Below, one piece after another: positions 34,855 through 36,195 of a stretch of DNA of 36,195 nucleotides. Source of the DNA: CAZWUZ01 sp964637655 [NCBI: uncultured bacterium] (GTDB lineage: Bacteria; DAOPZR01); assembly GCA_964637655.1 (NCBI GenBank), contig CAZWUZ010000003.1, forward strand, positions 7,268 through 43,462. The letters run 5' to 3'. The translations under genes were made by a program, and so were the position numbers. Each line of letters begins with the position of its first letter. Positions within the stretch are counted from its first letter, which is position 1. The notes beneath the pieces were generated by a model. The model ran no database searches and was not told the origin of the DNA. It was given only the letters and a program-made list of their open reading frames with translations.

Positions 34855-36195
34855 CGTCCGTTCTCCTCCGGCGGGGCGGGATTGAGCTCGTCCGCCTGCG
34901 GTTCCAGCTGCAGCTGCGCGTAGTAGCGGGCGCGGGTCGCGCTGTCCGGTTCTTCGCGGTCGAGCGTCTCGCCCACGGCCTGCAGGATTTTCTCCTCGAC
35001 CACCGCGATGCTGTCGATCACCAGCCGCCCGATCTCGTCGCTGCGCACCTTGCCCAGCGCCTTGACCGCGTTGAAGCGCACGCGGCTGTCCTCATCGTAG
35101 AGCATCTCGACGAGCAGCCCGGCCGCGGAGACGTCGCCGATCTCGCCGAGCACGAATACCGCGGCGGCGCGCTCCCAGCGGTCGCCGCCATAGAGCATGC
35201 GCTTGAGCACCTTGAGCACGTCCTCGCGACAGACCGGGTAGAGGGCGAGCGCGGCATTGGCGCGCACGCGGTGGTTGCGGTCGGTGAGCAGCCCGAACAG
35301 CGCCTGCTTGAGCTGGTGCTCGTTGACCCGCTTGCCGAGCTGAAAGGCGAGCGCCTCGACCGCGTTGGCACGCACGCGGTCGTCACGATCCTCGAGCAGG
35401 CGGATCAGCACCTCGATTTCGCCCGCCTCCGCGCACATGCCCAGGCCCGCCACCGCGGTGGCGCGCACCTTCTCGTCCGTATCAGCGGTGCGCTCGAGGA
35501 ACAGTTCGCGCGCGCTGATCCCGCGCAGCTTGCGCAGCGCCTCCACGGCGTTGAACCTGACCCACGGGTGCGGGTCGGCGGCGAGCGCGGCGAGCACCGG
35601 GTAGGCCTCGGGCGCCCCGATCTTGCCCAGCGCGAGCGCCACGTTGACCCGCACCAGCCACTCGCCGTCGTCGGCGAAGCGGCGCACGGCAGGCAGGGCG
35701 CGATCGGTGCCGATCTCCCCCAGCGCGTGGATGAGCGCGATGCGCACCGAGTTCTTCTCCGTCGCCAGCATCTCGACGAACAGCCCCGCCGCCTGCTGCG
35801 CGCGCACGCGGGCGAGCAGGTCGATGAGGTTGAGCCGCAGCGTGCGGTTGGTGCTGATAAAGGCGTGCGCCGCGCCGTAAGTGTTGAGCAGTGTCACCAG
35901 CTGGTAGCGCATCCACGGCTGCGGCAACGCGCAGGCCTGGCGCACCGCGGTGATCGCCGCCTCCTTCGCCGGGTAGGGCGACTGCGCGATGATGGCGGCG
36001 AGGCGGTCGGTGACGATGCTGTTCGGGGTCTTGATCAGGCGGCGCAGCAGCTGCCCCACCCCGGGATGCTGCAGCGCGCCGAGCAGCGCGTCGAGCGTGC
36101 GCGCGAGGTCCTCGACCTGGCGCACCGCGTCGCCGCCGGCCGGCGGCACGGGGAGCGGGGCGACGGGCGCCGCCGCGCTGTCGCGCTTGTTCGCT
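34851..36195 (-). CDS. HEAT-repeat protein (5' end outside window)
   Basis: The frame is open to the right edge, so the true start is not seen; GTG 36149 is a possible but unsupported start. The visible 448 or so residues begin with an Ala/Pro-rich linker (ANKRDSAAAPVAPLPVPPAGG), suggesting another domain upstream. A run of PBS/HEAT-type helical repeats of about 31-38 residues follows, with recurring VRxNAVEAL(RKL), VRANAALAL, VRFNAVKALGKV cores. Such arrays are protein-interaction scaffolds; the function is unknown. It heads the visible part of the ybaB-rpmH-yidC operon. Confidence 0.85.
   Translation of the reverse strand, partial: ANKRDSAAAPVAPLPVPPAGGDAVRQVEDLARTLDALLGALQHPGVGQLLRRLIKTPNSIVTDRLAAIIAQSPYPAKEAAITAVRQACALPQPWMRYQLVTLLNTYGAAHAFISTNRTLRLNLIDLLARVRAQQAAGLFVEMLATEKNSVRIALIHALGEIGTDRALPAVRRFADDGEWLVRVNVALALGKIGAPEAYPVLAALAADPHPWVRFNAVEALRKLRGISARELFLERTADTDEKVRATAVAGLGMCAEAGEIEVLIRLLEDRDDRVRANAVEALAFQLGKRVNEHQLKQALFGLLTDRNHRVRANAALALYPVCREDVLKVLKRMLYGGDRWERAAAVFVLGEIGDVSAAGLLVEMLYDEDSRVRFNAVKALGKVRSDEIGRLVIDSIAVVEEKILQAVGETLDREEPDSATRARYYAQLQLEPQADELNPAPPEENGR

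Overview
The window is GC-rich, densely packed bacterial chromosome with about 31 protein genes, mostly housekeeping. No rRNA, tRNA, CRISPR array, transposase or phage gene was recognised. The cell looks diderm: there is a LolC/LolD lipoprotein-release pair, a lipobox lipoprotein, a YidC with a large periplasmic domain, and a monofunctional peptidoglycan glycosyltransferase (MtgA). Yet it also carries McsA-McsB-ClpC (protein arginine phosphorylation) and MurT-GatD (amidation of lipid II glutamate), sets best known from Gram-positive bacteria. That mix and the GC content suggest an uncultured lineage, perhaps a candidate phylum near the PVC bacteria. This placement is inference and I do not name a taxon.

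Layout. (1) 1-352: on the minus strand, the N-terminal part of a protein running off the left edge, built of an in-frame 69-bp repeat. (2) 429-5692, plus strand: mtgA, a zinc-ribbon UPF0145 protein, a 1092-residue GH94-like glucan phosphorylase and a small membrane protein. (3) 5718-7637 minus: Aquifex-type aconitase, divergent from an inositol monophosphatase (7783-8583). A lipoprotein (8585-9280, minus) is divergent from a zinc alcohol dehydrogenase-like gene (9407-10357). A methyltransferase/GT39 glycosyltransferase pair follows, then a small heat-shock protein with its own AT-rich control region and a strong terminator. (4) 13564-26967 minus: a long colinear series, transketolase-like/exonuclease, then lysS-lolC-lolD-ilvE-mcsA-mcsB-clpC-murT-gatD, mostly with overlapping stop/start codons. 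(5) 27102-28754 plus: pgi. (6) 28756-36195 minus: HEAT-repeat protein (cut by the right edge), ybaB, rpmH, rnpA, yidD, yidC, mnmE, then a DegT-type aminotransferase and a GT2 glycosyltransferase.

Regulation is unusually readable. Several genes have near-consensus sigma-70 promoters (TTGACA/TTGACG, 17-bp spacer, TAnnnT), often with the predicted transcript start at or next to the ribosome-binding site. Two genes (mtgA and the methyltransferase) have the -10 box ending exactly 9 nt before the ATG and lack a well-placed Shine-Dalgarno sequence, suggesting leaderless mRNAs.

The most unusual structures are two tandem arrays, each carrying a CCCCTCAC-plus-palindrome core. One lies inside the hidden reading frame at the left edge. 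The other is a 98-bp repeat that has copied the start of lolC twice, producing a chain of two overlapping 34-codon reading frames between lysS and lolC. No complete new system is evident. The best biological lead is the joined arginine-kinase/ClpC/MurT-GatD operon in an apparent diderm.
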